Assembly: GCF_000350165.1 (NCBI RefSeq)
Contig: NZ_CAUI01000015.1
Span: forward strand, 371,849-435,848
Reading direction: 5' to 3'
Length of the DNA stretch: 64,000 nt
Origin: Halanaerobium saccharolyticum subsp. saccharolyticum DSM 6643
GTDB taxonomy: Bacteria; Bacillota; Halanaerobiia; Halanaerobiales; Halanaerobiaceae
The position numbers and the translations under genes are program-made. The notes beneath the pieces are model-generated. The model searched no databases. It was not told where the DNA came from and worked only from the letters and a program-made list of their open reading frames with translations. Shown here in pieces: positions 17,069-25,202 of this stretch (positions are counted from its first letter, which is position 1; each line of letters opens with the position of its first letter).

Positions 17069-18241
17069 TTAATTTAAGATATAATCAAATATTTTATGAG
17101 CCAATTCTTCTTTTTCAGCTAAAGGCAGTTGAATACTATCCTTTTCACTTAAAATATTAACCTGGTTTTTATCACTACCAAAAGCTATATTTTTATTACT
17201 AATATCATTTGCAATAATATAATCGGCCTGCTTTTCCCTTAATTTTTTCTGAGCATTTTCTAATAGATTCTCAGTTTCAGCTGCAAAGCCAATTAATAAC
17301 TGAGACGGCTTTTTTATTTTACCCAGTTCAGCCAAAATATCAGTCGTTCTTTCTAATTTTAGAACTAAATCACCATCAGACTTTTTGATTTTTTGACTGC
17401 TAACTTCTTGAGGTCTATAATCTGAAACAGCAGCTGCCATTATAATAATATCAGCATTTTCAAATTCATTAAAAACTTCTTCTTTCATTTCTTCAGCAGT
17501 CTCTATCCTTGTCAGATCAACGCCTAATGGAGTCTCTAATTCACTTGGGCCAGAAATTAATTTGACTTCCGCACCTCGATAAGAAGCAGCTTTAGCCAGA
17601 GCATAACCCATTTTGCCGCTAGAGTGATTTGTTAAAAACCTTACTGGATCTAAAGACTCTCTAGTCGGGCCAGCTGTTATAATAACCTTTTTATTATTAA
17701 GATCTTTTTTAGCTAATTCTCTTTTTACTTCTTCTACAAATCTTTTGGGGGCTGGAAGTCTTCCCTTTCCAGTATAACCACAAGCTAAATAACCAGTATC
17801 AGGAGTTATAATCTTATATCCAAGATCAGCTAAAGTTTTCATATTTCTCTGAACTATTGGATTTTCAAACATATGCACATTCATAGAAGGTGCAACCATA
17901 ATTGGTGCTTGTGCTGCTAAAAGAACTGTTGTTAAAAGATCATCTGCAGTACCAGCAGCGGCTTTAGCAATAAAATTAGCAGTTGCAGGAGCAACTAAAA
18001 GTAAATCTGCTTTATCTGCTAAACCAATATGCTTAACCTCAGTTGTTGTAGTGCTAAATAATTTACTTTCTACTGGTAAATGTGTAATAGAATGAAATGT
18101 CAATGGACTGACAAATTCAGCTGCAGACTCAGTCATAATTGTATAAACATTATGATTTAATTTAGTCAATTCACTTGCTATTTGAACACTTTTATAAGCT
18201 GCTATTCCACCTGTTACACCTAAAATAATATTTGCAGACAT
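17069..18241 (-). CDS. coaBC: bifunctional phosphopantothenoylcysteine decarboxylase/synthase
   Basis: Catalyses two steps of coenzyme A synthesis. The N-terminal flavin decarboxylase half (about 1-180) shows GVTGGIAAYKS, the active-site His region EVKHIGLA, PSMNVHMFENP and ACGYTGKGRLPAP. The C-terminal synthase half shows ITAGPTRESLDPVRFLTNHSSGKMGYA and a NDIS motif. 390 residues is normal. It follows rpoZ by about 73 bases in the standard remA-gmk-rpoZ-coaBC order; in many relatives priA follows directly, whereas here dpp, lgt and metK intervene. Confidence 0.96.
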   Translation of the reverse strand: MSANIILGVTGGIAAYKSVQIASELTKLNHNVYTIMTESAAEFVSPLTFHSITHLPVESKLFSTTTTEVKHIGLADKADLLLVAPATANFIAKAAAGTADDLLTTVLLAAQAPIMVAPSMNVHMFENPIVQRNMKTLADLGYKIITPDTGYLACGYTGKGRLPAPKRFVEEVKRELAKKDLNNKKVIITAGPTRESLDPVRFLTNHSSGKMGYALAKAASYRGAEVKLISGPSELETPLGVDLTRIETAEEMKEEVFNEFENADIIIMAAAVSDYRPQEVSSQKIKKSDGDLVLKLERTTDILAELGKIKKPSQLLIGFAAETENLLENAQKKLREKQADYIIANDISNKNIAFGSDKNQVNILSEKDSIQLPLAEKEELAHKIFDYILN

Positions 18242-18314
18242 TTTATTGCTCCTTTATATAATAATTTAATAATTTAATAATTTCTATAAAAATATGATGC
18301 CTATATTTTACTTT

Positions 18315-18527
18315 TTATTCTGGGGCTTCCATACGCTTTTCATAAGTTATTTTATCTTTTTCAATTTCCTCTAAACTTCTAGAAACTAACTTTTCACTTC
18401 TATAATTTTCTAATAATTTTGGTCCATTTTCATTAAGGTGTCTTGCTCTTTTTGAAGCCAAGATAATAACTGTAAATAGACTATCCGCTTTATCAACTAA
18501 TTGTTCTGCAGAAGGTTCAGTAATCAT
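18315..18527 (-). CDS. rpoZ: RNA polymerase omega subunit
   Basis: Small subunit helping RNA polymerase assembly. The 70-residue protein starts MITEPSAEQLVDKADSLFTV and contains the family's core ILASKRARHLNENGP. It overlaps the gmk stop by four bases (ATGA), the usual gmk-rpoZ coupling. Confidence 0.93.
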   Translation of the reverse strand: MITEPSAEQLVDKADSLFTVIILASKRARHLNENGPKLLENYRSEKLVSRSLEEIEKDKITYEKRMEAPE

Positions 18528-19099
18528 TGAGAATCTCTCCTTTTTTGTTCTTCTAAAATAATTTTCCTAATTTCTTTTACGGTATCAGATAAATTATCAT
18601 TAATCACTTCATAATCATAATTATGTACCTCTTTTAATTCCTGACGTGCATTTTTTAAGCGTATATTTTTGCTTTTATTATTTTCAGATCCTCTTTTATC
18701 AAGTCGATTTTCTAATTCCTCTAAAGATGGTGGCAGCAAAAATATATATACAGCCTCAGGATATTTTTCTCTAACCTGTTTTGCGCCCTGAGTGTCTATT
18801 TCTAAAATTATATCTTCACCATCATCTAATTTTTTATCAACAAATTTCTTTGGTGTCCCATAATAATGACCATGTACAACAGCACTTTCAATAAATCCAT
18901 CATCTGCTTCTATATCTTTAAATTTTTCCTCTGAAATAAAGAAATAATTCTCTCCCTCAACTTCACCTTTTCTTCTTTCGCGGGTGGTTGCAGAAACAGA
19001 ATATGAGACCCCATCAAAATCTTTAAATAATTCATCTAAAACTGTATTTTTCCCCACACCGGATGGTCCGGATAATACAAATAATAAACCTTTAGCCAT
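18524..19099 (-). CDS. gmk: guanylate kinase
   Basis: Phosphorylates GMP to GDP. The P-loop is SGPSGVGKNTV (Asn after the Lys where Ser or Gly is more usual), followed by SVSATTRERRKGEVEGENYFF (GMP-binding region) and LEIDTQGAKQV. Length (191) is normal. It lies between remA and rpoZ. Confidence 0.97.
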   Translation of the reverse strand: MAKGLLFVLSGPSGVGKNTVLDELFKDFDGVSYSVSATTRERRKGEVEGENYFFISEEKFKDIEADDGFIESAVVHGHYYGTPKKFVDKKLDDGEDIILEIDTQGAKQVREKYPEAVYIFLLPPSLEELENRLDKRGSENNKSKNIRLKNARQELKEVHNYDYEVINDNLSDTVKEIRKIILEEQKRRDSQ

Positions 19100-19121
19100 T
19101 ATAAAATACCTCCATTTTTAT

Positions 19122-19364
19122 TTATTCATCTTCTAGTCGGTGTGAGACAGTTTCTGGTTGAATTGCAGATAATACAACATGGTCACTATCTGTAATTATA
19201 ACTGCTCTAGTGCGACGTCCATAAGTAGCATCAATTAGCATGCCTCTTTCGCGTGCTTCCTGAATAATTCTCTTTATAGGTGCTGATTCTGGACTTACAA
19301 TTGCAATCACCCTATTTGCTGCAATAATATTACCAAAACCAATATTAACTAAATTAACATCCAT
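19122..19364 (-). CDS. remA: RemA-type extracellular matrix regulatory protein
   Basis: DNA-binding regulator (DUF370); in Bacillus subtilis RemA activates biofilm matrix genes. The 80 residues start [27 protein letters not shown] and include the basic [20 protein letters not shown], characteristic of the family. GGGAGGT precedes the ATG. It is the first gene of the remA-gmk-rpoZ-coaBC unit and has its own promoter. Confidence 0.95.
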   Translation of the reverse strand: MDVNLVNIGFGNIIAANRVIAIVSPESAPIKRIIQEARERGMLIDATYGRRTRAVIITDSDHVVLSAIQPETVSHRLEDE

Positions 19365-19423
19365 TATTTTTACCTCCCAAAAACTTATTTATCTAAAATT
19401 AACTTGACTCCTTATCTTTATTA

Positions 19424-19452
19424 ATGATACCACAGCATTGCTTTTTTGACAA
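19424..19452 (-). promoter_or_regulatory. sigma-A-type promoter of remA-gmk-rpoZ-coaBC
   Basis: On the - strand, -35 TTGTCA, 17-base spacer, -10 TATCAT, about 60 bases upstream of remA and back-to-back with the rqcH promoter. Confidence 0.75.
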
Positions 19453-19493
19453 GCGAATAGGCCCTTCTTTGTTTTAAACAAATGTTTAATTTA

Positions 19494-19522
19494 TTGACTC
19501 AAAGCAAAGTTTCTTTTATACT
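19494..19522 (+). promoter_or_regulatory. sigma-A-type promoter of rqcH
   Basis: -35 TTGACT, 17-base spacer, -10 TATACT; transcription would start near 19529, about 28 bases before the rqcH ATG. Confidence 0.85.
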
Positions 19523-19556
19523 TAATTTAATATAAAAAAAGAATGGAGTGATAATT

Positions 19557-21308
19557 ATGGCCTTCGATGGAATAATGTTATCTGCACTTAAAGATAATTT
19601 GCAAGGTAAAATCTTAGGTGCCAGAATCGAAAAGGCTTATCAAATAGAAAAAAAATATTTAATTATTCGTTTAAGAAATAACAGCCAAAATTTAGAACTT
19701 CTTATTTCTACTGATCCACAAGGAGCCAGGATAAATTTAACTGAAATAGATTTTGACTTCCCCTCCTACCCACCTGATTTCTGTATGATGCTTCGTAAAT
19801 ATTTAAAAAACTCATACATTCAAGAAATAATTCAACCTGAGTTTGAAAGAATGATTAGAATAAATATTGAAAAAAGAGGCAAAGAATATAGCTTAATAGC
19901 AGAATTAATGGGTAAATACAGTAATGTAATTCTTTTAGATGATAACGAAGTAGTGTTAGATGCAATGAAAAGAATTACAGAAAAACAAAATTCTGAGCGA
20001 CAGTTATATCCAGGAATTAAATATCAAAAACCTCCTGCCCAAGATAAACTTAACCCCTTAGACCTCAAAAACAAAGAAGAATTTAGACAGATTATTGAGG
20101 AAAATTTTTCTCAGGCAGCTTTTAGAGCAGTAATGTATAATTTTAGAGGTATCGGTCCTTATTCAGCTCGAGAAATTGTTTATAGAGCTGGAATTGATCC
20201 AGCTGAAAATTATAATAATTTATCTGATTCAAATAAAAATGCAATTGCAGAATCAATGCTCAATTTGTTTTCTCAATTTAAAAAAGAAAATTATAATCCA
20301 GTTATTGCTGTTAAAGATAATGAAGTTGACTATATTTCAGCTTTTATCTTAAAACACAGAAATCCAGAAGATCTAAAAGAATTTAATGATATTGATCAAA
20401 TGATGGATTATTATTTTAAAGAGTTTTTAAAAGATAAGGAACTGAAACGCTCAATTAGAGAATTAAATAAAGTCGTCAATAATTATTTAAATAAAAACCT
20501 TAAAAAACAAAAAAAATTAAAAAACCAATTAGAAGAAAGTAAAGATGCAGGAAAATATAAAAAAATGGGAGAGTTGATTACTGCAAACATTTACCAGATT
20601 AATAGGGGTGATAAAAAAGTTATAGTTCAGGATTATTATAGTGATGAGCAAGAAAAAATTGAAATCAAACTTGACCCCTCAAAATCTCCTTCAGATAATG
20701 CTCAAAAATACTTTAAAAAATATAATAAATTGAAAAAAAGTGTTAAACACTTAAAAAGAGAAATAGCAAAACTCAGACATGAAGAAAAATATTTAAAACA
20801 AGTGAGTATGAATATAGAACAAGCTGAAAGTTTAGATGACTTAGAGGAAATTGAAGCGGAATTAAAAGAAGAAAATTATATAAAAAAACAAAAACAGAAT
20901 AATAAAAGAAATAAAAACAAAAAACTTCCACCACGCAAATTCATTTCAAGTGATGGTTATCAAATTTTAGTTGGAAGAAATAATAAACAAAACGACAGAT
21001 TAACAAAAAAAATTGCAAATGATGGTGATATCTGGCTGCATACTAAGGTAATAGCTGGCTCACATGTTATAATAAAGAGAGATACAGAAGCAGAAGTCCC
21101 AGAAGAAACTCTTGCACAGGCAGCTGCAATCGCCGCCTATTTTAGTAAAGCAAGAGAATCCACAAATGTACCCATCGATTATACACCTGTAGAAAATGTT
21201 AATAAACCGAAAGGTGCAAAACCAGGCCTTGTTTATTATGACAAGTATCAAACAATTTATATTGATCCTGCAGATAAAATAATATTAAAAAAATTAGCAG
21301 CAGATTAA
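19557..21308 (+). CDS. rqcH: NFACT-family ribosome quality-control protein RqcH
   Basis: Binds stalled 50S subunits and recruits tRNA-Ala to add alanine tails to arrested chains (bacterial ribosome quality control); homologues were once called fibronectin-binding proteins. The 583 residues start MAFDGIMLSALK (NFACT-N), continue through a helix-hairpin region and long charged coiled coils (about 290-430), and end with the NFACT-R motif DIWLHTKVIAGSHVII. The position of the functionally important Asp97-Arg98 pair of Bacillus RqcH reads Glu97-Arg98 here. Start chosen at ATG 19557 because GGAGTG lies 7 bases ahead; a GTG at 19548 lies inside that site. It converges on the Lnt-like gene and shares its stop region. 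Confidence 0.95.
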   Translation: MAFDGIMLSALKDNLQGKILGARIEKAYQIEKKYLIIRLRNNSQNLELLISTDPQGARINLTEIDFDFPSYPPDFCMMLRKYLKNSYIQEIIQPEFERMIRINIEKRGKEYSLIAELMGKYSNVILLDDNEVVLDAMKRITEKQNSERQLYPGIKYQKPPAQDKLNPLDLKNKEEFRQIIEENFSQAAFRAVMYNFRGIGPYSAREIVYRAGIDPAENYNNLSDSNKNAIAESMLNLFSQFKKENYNPVIAVKDNEVDYISAFILKHRNPEDLKEFNDIDQMMDYYFKEFLKDKELKRSIRELNKVVNNYLNKNLKKQKKLKNQLEESKDAGKYKKMGELITANIYQINRGDKKVIVQDYYSDEQEKIEIKLDPSKSPSDNAQKYFKKYNKLKKSVKHLKREIAKLRHEEKYLKQVSMNIEQAESLDDLEEIEAELKEENYIKKQKQNNKRNKNKKLPPRKFISSDGYQILVGRNNKQNDRLTKKIANDGDIWLHTKVIAGSHVIIKRDTEAEVPEETLAQAAAIAAYFSKARESTNVPIDYTPVENVNKPKGAKPGLVYYDKYQTIYIDPADKIILKKLAAD

Positions 21309-21328
21309 TCTCTGCTGCTTAATTTTTT
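21296..21328. terminator. bidirectional terminator formed by two overlapping stop codons
   Basis: A 9-bp stem AGCAGCAGA/TCTGCTGCT (21296-21304, 21311-21319) with a 6-base loop is flanked by T-runs on both strands. The stem and loop contain the last codons and the stops of rqcH (+) and the Lnt-like gene (-), so each gene's terminator is made of its own and its neighbour's coding ends. Confidence 0.85.
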
Positions 21329-22807
21329 TCTTAATTCAAACATGATTTTAATAAATGTTATAACAAAGAAAATAAAAATAAGAATATTAGTTATTCTTGT
21401 AGGATATTTCTGATAATAGCTCTGACCTTGATAAAGAGTTAAATTATAGGTTTTTATATCATTTTCTAATTTTTCTTTTGATATTATTTTCCCTCGATAA
21501 TCAATGTAAGCACTATATCCACCACTTACTGCTCTAATTAAGGCTGTATTACTTTCAGCAGCTCTATAAACTGATGCTGCTAAAGCTAAATTACTATACA
21601 CTTTAGAATTTATCCCTGCTTCTACAGCTGAATTTACAATTAAATTTAAATCTCCTTTGTAATTTTTGCTTTTTGAAACTAATGGTATAAAAATTTCATC
21701 TGAAAATAAATTAACGAATCTAAGTTCTTCAATTTTTATAATTTCAATTTTTTTATTTTCTATCATTTTTTTATTAAGATTCAAATAATCAGAAGAAATT
21801 TCAATTAAATCATCTTTATATCTAAAATTAACTCCAGAGATAAAATTTCTTTGCTGATTGCTGCGATTAATAATTTCTAGTTCTTCAGATAATAAAAATA
21901 AAGAATTAAGGATTTCAGAATTATAATTTTCAGCTGCTGCAGCATTACTACCAAGCTGTAAATAAGAATCATTAAGTTTATTTTCTAATTTAGAAAAAAG
22001 CTTTTCTCTATAAAAACTATTTCTAATTAAATCAAAACTAAAACTATCTTCTGCCGTAAAAATAAATTTACTCTTTTTATTTTCAATTAGAGCTGCAAAA
22101 TCATTAATTTCTGCTTCGATTTTCTTAAACATATTGCTATTTTCTTTTGAATTATTTATCAATATATCAAGACTCTGATTTTTTATATTTTCTTCATGAC
22201 CGGATTTAATAACTAAAGGAAAAATTATTAAAATGATAAAAATTATTAATAGTGGAAGAGCCTTTTTCCAGTTAGGATCTAAATATATTTTAAGCAAATA
22301 AGAAGCAATCAAAACTGATATAAATGAAACTAAAAATATACCCCCATAAGAAGCATATTGAGCGATAATATTAAATGAACTTTGAGTATAAGCAAAATAA
22401 TTGAAGGGATTAAAATTTAAAAATTCAAAACGAAAATATTCCAGCACACTCCAGCTGATAGCGGCAATAAAAGGACTGTAAGAATATTTGGGCTGCAAAA
22501 ATTTATTGATAATAACCCAAACTCCAAGTGGCAAAGCAGAATATAAAAAATAAATGAATAAAATAAAGATATTAAATGAAAATGGCATTTTAAGTGTTTT
22601 ACTAAGAGGTTGATAAATCCAGTAAAATGAAATTGCAGAGTTTAAAAAACCAATTAATAAGGCAATTATAAATGAATGACTGTAATCATAATCTTTAATT
22701 AAATAAATTAATGGTATGAAAGCAAACCAGCTCAAGAAAAATAAAGCTGGAAAATAATGTGGTATTGTAAACAATAAAGATGATAAAATAATTAAAATAA
22801 ATTCCAT
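21305..22807 (-). CDS. apolipoprotein N-acyltransferase-like protein lacking the catalytic cysteine
   Basis: Relative of Lnt, which N-acylates lipoproteins at the inner membrane. The 500 residues show about six N-terminal membrane helices, a carbon-nitrogen hydrolase-like extracytoplasmic domain (about 210-450), and a final helix (about 472-490). Matching landmarks are E253 in TAED, K346/K347, VNSAVEAGINSK, VYRAAESNTALIRAVSGGYSAYID. The family's nucleophile Cys (CxE) is Ser369 in LFSDE, and the whole protein contains no cysteine. A thioester mechanism is therefore impossible; the protein may be inactive, regulatory, or use another chemistry. Assignment to the family is moderately sure, activity is doubtful. 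GGAGG lies 7-8 bases before the ATG. Confidence 0.75.
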   Translation of the reverse strand: MEFILIILSSLLFTIPHYFPALFFLSWFAFIPLIYLIKDYDYSHSFIIALLIGFLNSAISFYWIYQPLSKTLKMPFSFNIFILFIYFLYSALPLGVWVIINKFLQPKYSYSPFIAAISWSVLEYFRFEFLNFNPFNYFAYTQSSFNIIAQYASYGGIFLVSFISVLIASYLLKIYLDPNWKKALPLLIIFIILIIFPLVIKSGHEENIKNQSLDILINNSKENSNMFKKIEAEINDFAALIENKKSKFIFTAEDSFSFDLIRNSFYREKLFSKLENKLNDSYLQLGSNAAAAENYNSEILNSLFLLSEELEIINRSNQQRNFISGVNFRYKDDLIEISSDYLNLNKKMIENKKIEIIKIEELRFVNLFSDEIFIPLVSKSKNYKGDLNLIVNSAVEAGINSKVYSNLALAASVYRAAESNTALIRAVSGGYSAYIDYRGKIISKEKLENDIKTYNLTLYQGQSYYQKYPTRITNILIFIFFVITFIKIMFELRKKLSSRD

Positions 22808-22844
22808 ATCTCTGCCTCCAAAAATTATTATATACTATGAGTTG

Positions 22845-22872
22845 GAAAAAGGCCAGCTGTAATAGCTGGCCT
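22845..22872 (-). terminator. intrinsic terminator of the EF-G-like gene
   Basis: On the - strand, a 9-bp stem AGGCCAGCT/AGCTGGCCT followed by TTTTT, about 35 bases after the stop of the EF-G-like gene and ahead of the Lnt-like gene. Confidence 0.9.
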
Positions 22873-22905
22873 CAATTATTTTATTTAAGCTTATTTAATT
22901 AATAA

Positions 22906-24975
22906 TTAAGAACTCTCTTTGTTAGCTCTCTCTATAATTTTTTCACTTATATCACCTGGTACTTTATCATAATGAGAAAATTCCATATCGAAGGAACCAT
23001 ATCCACCCGTTATAGATTTTAATTCAACAGCATAATTAAACATTTCTGCCTCTGGAACCTTTGCTTTAATAATCTGGGTTCCATTTTGAGGTTCCATTCC
23101 CTCAATTCTACCGCGTCTAGAGTTGAAATCACCCATTATATCTCCCATAAAATCCTGGGGGACTGTAACTTTAACTGACATAATTGGCTCTAACAGAACA
23201 CATTTACCCTGAGCTAGAGCTTTTCTAAAGGCTTTAGAAGCTGCAATTTTAAAAGCCATTTCTGAAGAATCAACGTCATGATAAGAGCCATCATATAAAA
23301 CTACTTTAAAGTCAACTACTGGATAATTAGCCAATGCCCCAGATTCTTTAGCTTCAGCAACTCCCTTTTCAACACCAGGTATGTACTGGCCTGGAATTGC
23401 ACCACCAAAAATTTCTTCCTCAAATTCAAAACCTCTACCTCGAGGAAGTGGTTCAACTTTCATTAGTACATGACCATACTGACCACGCCCACCTGATTGC
23501 TTTTTATACTTTTCTTCAACATCCATCTTGCGCTGAATAGTTTCTCTATAAGCAACTTTTGGCTCCTGAGTGGTAAAGTCAACATCATATTTCCGCTGAC
23601 ATTCTTCTTTAATCATAGTAAAGTGAATTGTTCCCATTCCATCTAAGATTAATTCTTTTGTTACTTTGTTATAATTAACATTAAAAGTTGGATCAGAATC
23701 ACTGTAGCGGTGTAACGCTGCTGCCATTTTTTCTTCATCTACTCCCTCGGCAGGATATGCTGCTCTGCTGTACATAGGTTTTGGGAATTCTAATTCGTGA
23801 TAATAAACACCTGTTTCGGGATCCCTGATTGTATAAGATGTCTCTAGTTCATCTAATTTAGCCACTGCACCGATTTCACCAGCTGTTAGATTATCGACAT
23901 TATCCTGATCTTCACCATTAAGTTTATAAAGTTTAGTAACTTTGATTTCTTCATCAATATTTGGAATATATACTAAATCATCGCGTTCTAATTTACCAGA
24001 AAATACTCTAAAGATTGATAATTTACCAATATAAGGGTCGACCATAGTTTTACAAATTTGAGCGCTAAATTCACTTTCTGGATAAGGAGCTAAAACTTCT
24101 CCTGATTTGACTAAATGATCTGAATGTACTTCAGCTGCTGAAGGGAATATTTTTGTTAAATCATCTAAAAATTTACCCACACCACAATTTTCCAAAGCTG
24201 ATCCAGCAAAAACAGGGACTAATTCTTCACTTGCTACTTCTTCCTCAAAAGCTTTAGTCAACTCTTTAATAGTAATTTTTTCTCCATCAAGATATTTGAT
24301 CATTAAATCTTCTTTTAACTCTACAATTTCCTCAGTTAACTTTAATTCATAATCTTCTACTCTTTCTTTTTCTGATTCAGGAATCGGATATGCATCTGGT
24401 TTTCCATCTGCAGACTTATATAGTTTTTCATCAAGCAAATCAATTATTCCAACAAATTTACCTTCTTCATAATACGGAATAGTTACAATTGCAAAACTAT
24501 CGTCATATGTAGATCTTAGTTCATCAACAACTTTATCAAAATCTGCTTCTTCTTTATCAATTTTATTAATAAATACAGCTTTTGCCAGGTCATTTTTCTT
24601 GGCTAATTCCCAGACATAACCTGTATTAACTTCTATACCAGCTGTTGCATCAACCAGCAATACTGCACTTTCTACCATTCTTAAAGCACTAATTACTTCA
24701 CTGCGGAAATCAGCATAGCCGGGAGTATCAATAAAATGAAATAATTTATTATGCCATTCAAAATTAAAATAACTATTATGAACAGAATGTTTATGTTCCT
24801 TTTCTACAGCACTAAAATCGGAATGTGAATTTCCTTTATCAACACTGCCTGGTTGATCAATCACTCCTGCATTATAAAGCAGCATTTCAGTCAGTGTTGA
24901 TTTACCCGCACCTCCATGTGATATAAAGCAAAAATTTCTAATGTCTTTACTAGTAATTTTACTCAATTTTTCCAC
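22906..24975 (-). CDS. elongation factor G-like GTPase (EF-G paralogue)
   Basis: Translation-factor GTPase of the EF-G-like family found beside the main EF-G in many anaerobes and Thermus/Thermotoga; its exact role is unsettled. The 689 residues have P-loop SHGGAGKSTL (canonical EF-G has AHIDAGKTT), switch region EKEHKHSV instead of ERGITI, then DTPGYADF, NKID and domains II-V of EF-G, with GGRGQYGHVLMKVEPL and the domain V SITGGYGSF. These G1 and G2 differences separate it from housekeeping EF-G. Start is probably GTG at 24975; a TTG at 24966 is possible. Confidence 0.9.
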   Translation of the reverse strand: MEKLSKITSKDIRNFCFISHGGAGKSTLTEMLLYNAGVIDQPGSVDKGNSHSDFSAVEKEHKHSVHNSYFNFEWHNKLFHFIDTPGYADFRSEVISALRMVESAVLLVDATAGIEVNTGYVWELAKKNDLAKAVFINKIDKEEADFDKVVDELRSTYDDSFAIVTIPYYEEGKFVGIIDLLDEKLYKSADGKPDAYPIPESEKERVEDYELKLTEEIVELKEDLMIKYLDGEKITIKELTKAFEEEVASEELVPVFAGSALENCGVGKFLDDLTKIFPSAAEVHSDHLVKSGEVLAPYPESEFSAQICKTMVDPYIGKLSIFRVFSGKLERDDLVYIPNIDEEIKVTKLYKLNGEDQDNVDNLTAGEIGAVAKLDELETSYTIRDPETGVYYHELEFPKPMYSRAAYPAEGVDEEKMAAALHRYSDSDPTFNVNYNKVTKELILDGMGTIHFTMIKEECQRKYDVDFTTQEPKVAYRETIQRKMDVEEKYKKQSGGRGQYGHVLMKVEPLPRGRGFEFEEEIFGGAIPGQYIPGVEKGVAEAKESGALANYPVVDFKVVLYDGSYHDVDSSEMAFKIAASKAFRKALAQGKCVLLEPIMSVKVTVPQDFMGDIMGDFNSRRGRIEGMEPQNGTQIIKAKVPEAEMFNYAVELKSITGGYGSFDMEFSHYDKVPGDISEKIIERANKESS

Positions 24976-25111
24976 CAGCCTTTCAGTTTATTAATGTTTA
25001 TTTTTTATGTCAGTGTATTTCAAAATTCTGACACAATTCTTTAAAATATTCTGTATATTATTACTTCTACAATAGTTATTTAAATTCCTTTAATTTTTTG
25101 AATATTATTTT

Positions 25112-25175
25112 AAAAAAATAATCTACCTACTCTGTTTATCTATTTATGAAAAAATAGACAGCAAAGTAAGTAGAT
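25112..25175 (-). terminator. long intrinsic terminator of fprA
   Basis: On the - strand, arms of about 24 bases (plus-strand 25152-25175 and 25121-25145) pair almost fully, several positions by G-U wobble, and are followed by TTATTTTTTT. Confidence 0.85.
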
Positions 25176-25202
25176 ATTTCAGCTATAAATTAAAACTAGA
25201 AA

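Noticed and set aside
18258..18284. Tandem ATAATTTA repeats between rpoZ and coaBC
   Set aside because: About three copies of a simple AT 8-mer in an AT-rich spacer; no pairing, promoter or conserved context to support a function.
22906..24975. Tetracycline-resistance (TetM-type) protein as identity for the EF-G-like gene
   Set aside because: The altered P-loop SHGGAGKST and overall domain pattern fit the EF-G-like family, and the neighbourhood shows no sign of a resistance element.
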